Positions 4,062 to 5,296 of a stretch of DNA of 5,296 nt are shown one piece after another. The notes under the pieces are model-generated. The model had not been told where the DNA came from and searched no databases. It was given only the letters and a program-made list of their open reading frames with translations. This stretch comes from an uncultured Collinsella sp. Its GTDB lineage: Bacteria > Actinomycetota > Coriobacteriia > Coriobacteriales > Coriobacteriaceae. The number at the start of each line of letters is the position of its first letter. The stretch's first letter is position 1. Made by a program: the position numbers and the translations under genes. Where the stretch lies: NCBI GenBank assembly GCA_937997605.1, contig CALLFD010000356.1, forward strand, positions 1 through 5,296, written 5' to 3'.

Positions 4062-5296
4062 ATGCCCGACGACCGTAACGATAACAATTCCCAGACTCCC
4101 CGGGAGCCTAAGATCCCGGGGATGCCCGGAGGCAAGAAGCCCACGCGTACGGGCTGGCTGTATTTTATTTTGGCTTGCGCGCTTCTGGGCTACGCCTTCT
4201 TTAACATGGGCTCCGGCTTTGCCAATTCCAGCAATACCGTAAAGCTCGCGACGAGCGAGATGGTCAGCGCCATCAAGCAGGATCGCGTCGAAGATCTGAC
4301 CTATACGGTTCAAGACGGAAGCGTGACGGGTCATTACTGGAAGACGAAGAAGGACAAGGGCGATACGAGCGAGCTCAAGAGCTTCTCCTCGACCTATGTC
4401 GGCTCCGATTCGCTTGCCGAGCTTATGGCGGAGCACCCCGATACCAAGTACATCGTCAACACCAACGATCCCGATTTTTGGGGCGACTTGGCGATGAGCG
4501 TGCTTCCGACGATCGCCCTGATCGCCATTATGTTCTACTTTATGCGCCAGATGATGGGCGCCAACAACAGGAACATGCAGTTTGGCAAGACCAACGCCAA
4601 GACCAACGAGGCCACGCGCCCCAAGGTCAAGTTTGAAGACGTTGCCGGCGTGGACGAGGCAGTCGAGGAGCTCGAGGAGATCCGTGACTTTTTGAGCGAT
4701 CCGGATCGCTATCGCAAACTGGGCGCCAAGATTCCGCGTGGCGTGTTGCTGGTGGGCCCTCCGGGCACCGGTAAAACGCTGCTGGCCAAGGCCGTTGCCG
4801 GCGAGGCGGGCGTTCCGTTCTTTAGCATCTCGGGTTCCGACTTTGTCGAGATGTTCGTGGGTGTCGGCGCCAGCCGTGTGCGTGACCTCTTTAAGGAGGC
4901 CAAGTCCCAGGCCCCGTCGATCATCTTCATCGATGAGATCGATGCCGTGGGACGTCAGCGCGGAGCTGGCTTGGGCGGCGGTCACGACGAGCGCGAGCAG
5001 ACGCTCAACCAGCTGCTGGTCGAGATGGACGGTTTTGAGGAAAGCGAGTCGGTCATCCTGATCGCTGCGACCAACCGTCTTGACATCCTGGATCCGGCGT
5101 TGCTGCGTCCCGGTCGTTTTGACCGTCAGGTCACGGTCGACCGTCCGGATGTGAAGGGCCGCGAGCAGATCTTGCGCGTGCATGCCGAGAACAAGCCGAT
5201 GGACGAGGACGTGAAGTTTGAGAAGCTCGCCCAGATGACCGTTGGCTTCACCGGCGCCGATCTGGCAAATCTGCTCAACGAGTCTGCGCTGCTGGC
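4062..5296 (+). CDS. ftsH: ATP-dependent zinc metalloprotease FtsH (N-terminal 411 codons, incomplete)
   Basis: FtsH is the membrane-anchored AAA+ protease that pulls damaged membrane proteins and short-lived regulators into a hexameric chamber. A hydrophilic N-terminus (1-30, Pro/Gly/Lys rich) is followed by a membrane segment (about 32-49), an extracytoplasmic domain (about 50-142), a second membrane segment (about 143-162) and the AAA+ module from 190. Visible there are Walker A GPPGTGKT (232-239), the pore loop MFVGVG (264-269), Walker B IIFIDEID (D291, E292) and the second region of homology TNRLDILDPALLRPGRFDR with arginine fingers R349 and R352. The frame stays open to the right edge; the zinc motif HEXXH of the protease domain would lie beyond it, so proteolytic competence cannot be checked. 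DEAVEELEEIRDFL replaces the commoner DEAKEELxEIVDFL, a mild variation. The start is 1 nt after the hpt stop. A GC-rich hairpin lies at codons 12-21. Confidence 0.97.
   Translation, partial: MPDDRNDNNSQTPREPKIPGMPGGKKPTRTGWLYFILACALLGYAFFNMGSGFANSSNTVKLATSEMVSAIKQDRVEDLTYTVQDGSVTGHYWKTKKDKGDTSELKSFSSTYVGSDSLAELMAEHPDTKYIVNTNDPDFWGDLAMSVLPTIALIAIMFYFMRQMMGANNRNMQFGKTNAKTNEATRPKVKFEDVAGVDEAVEELEEIRDFLSDPDRYRKLGAKIPRGVLLVGPPGTGKTLLAKAVAGEAGVPFFSISGSDFVEMFVGVGASRVRDLFKEAKSQAPSIIFIDEIDAVGRQRGAGLGGGHDEREQTLNQLLVEMDGFEESESVILIAATNRLDILDPALLRPGRFDRQVTVDRPDVKGREQILRVHAENKPMDEDVKFEKLAQMTVGFTGADLANLLNESALL
4097..4122 (+). repeat. GC-rich inverted repeat in the ftsH 5' coding region
   Basis: TCCCCGGGA (4097-4105) and TCCCGGGGA (4114-4122) are exact 9-bp complements around an 8-nt loop, starting 36 nt into ftsH. 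The RNA hairpin would be very stable and lies within codons encoding the variable Pro/Gly-rich N-terminal tail. It has no T-tract, so it is not an intrinsic terminator. Confidence 0.5.

Noticed and set aside
3936..5183. 415-codon open frame on the minus strand opposite ftsH and the end of hpt
   Set aside because: It lies antisense to clearly conserved FtsH and Hpt motifs; its low-complexity His/Leu/Gly/Ala composition is what a GC-rich gene gives when read backwards, and it has no credible ribosome site or family motif.

Overview
The window reads as ordinary chromosome of a high-GC Gram-positive bacterium, most probably a gut Coriobacteriia such as Collinsella or a close relative. Coding regions favour G/C-ending codons, genes have AGGAGG- or AAAGGG-type ribosome sites, and the tilS-hpt-ftsH order is a cluster conserved in Gram-positives and Actinobacteria. 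The genus is an inference from style and gene order; no search was run.

From left to right: (1) the N-terminal part of an unrecognised, hydrophilic, Pro/Gln-rich protein on the minus strand, running off the left edge (1-176). (2) An AT-rich, gene-free divergent control region (177-453) full of short inverted repeats; its 3' end, just before the next gene, can fold into two abutting hairpins, the second of which covers the Shine-Dalgarno sequence. (3) A small heat-shock protein of the Hsp20/alpha-crystallin family on the plus strand (454-885). (4) A long hairpin terminator between convergent genes (912-959). (5) A YycJ/WalJ-type metallo-beta-lactamase-fold hydrolase on the minus strand (968-1777). 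(6) A 48-bp divergent gap, then the plus-strand genes tilS (1826-3364), hpt (3512-4060) and ftsH (4062 to the right edge, incomplete). hpt and ftsH are one base apart, and hpt has its own likely promoter in the 147-bp gap after tilS.

Functionally, TilS modifies the wobble base of the AUA-reading isoleucine tRNA, Hpt salvages hypoxanthine/guanine, and FtsH is the membrane-anchored AAA+ protease. Hsp20 and FtsH both serve protein quality control but sit in separate transcription units.

No mobile element, CRISPR array, tRNA or rRNA was seen, and no new multi-gene system. The signal most worth a second look is the hsp20 upstream region: a possible RNA thermometer at 405-447 (bases read directly, folding inferred by hand) and an exact TATATATG-N13-CATATATA inverted repeat over the probable -10 region.
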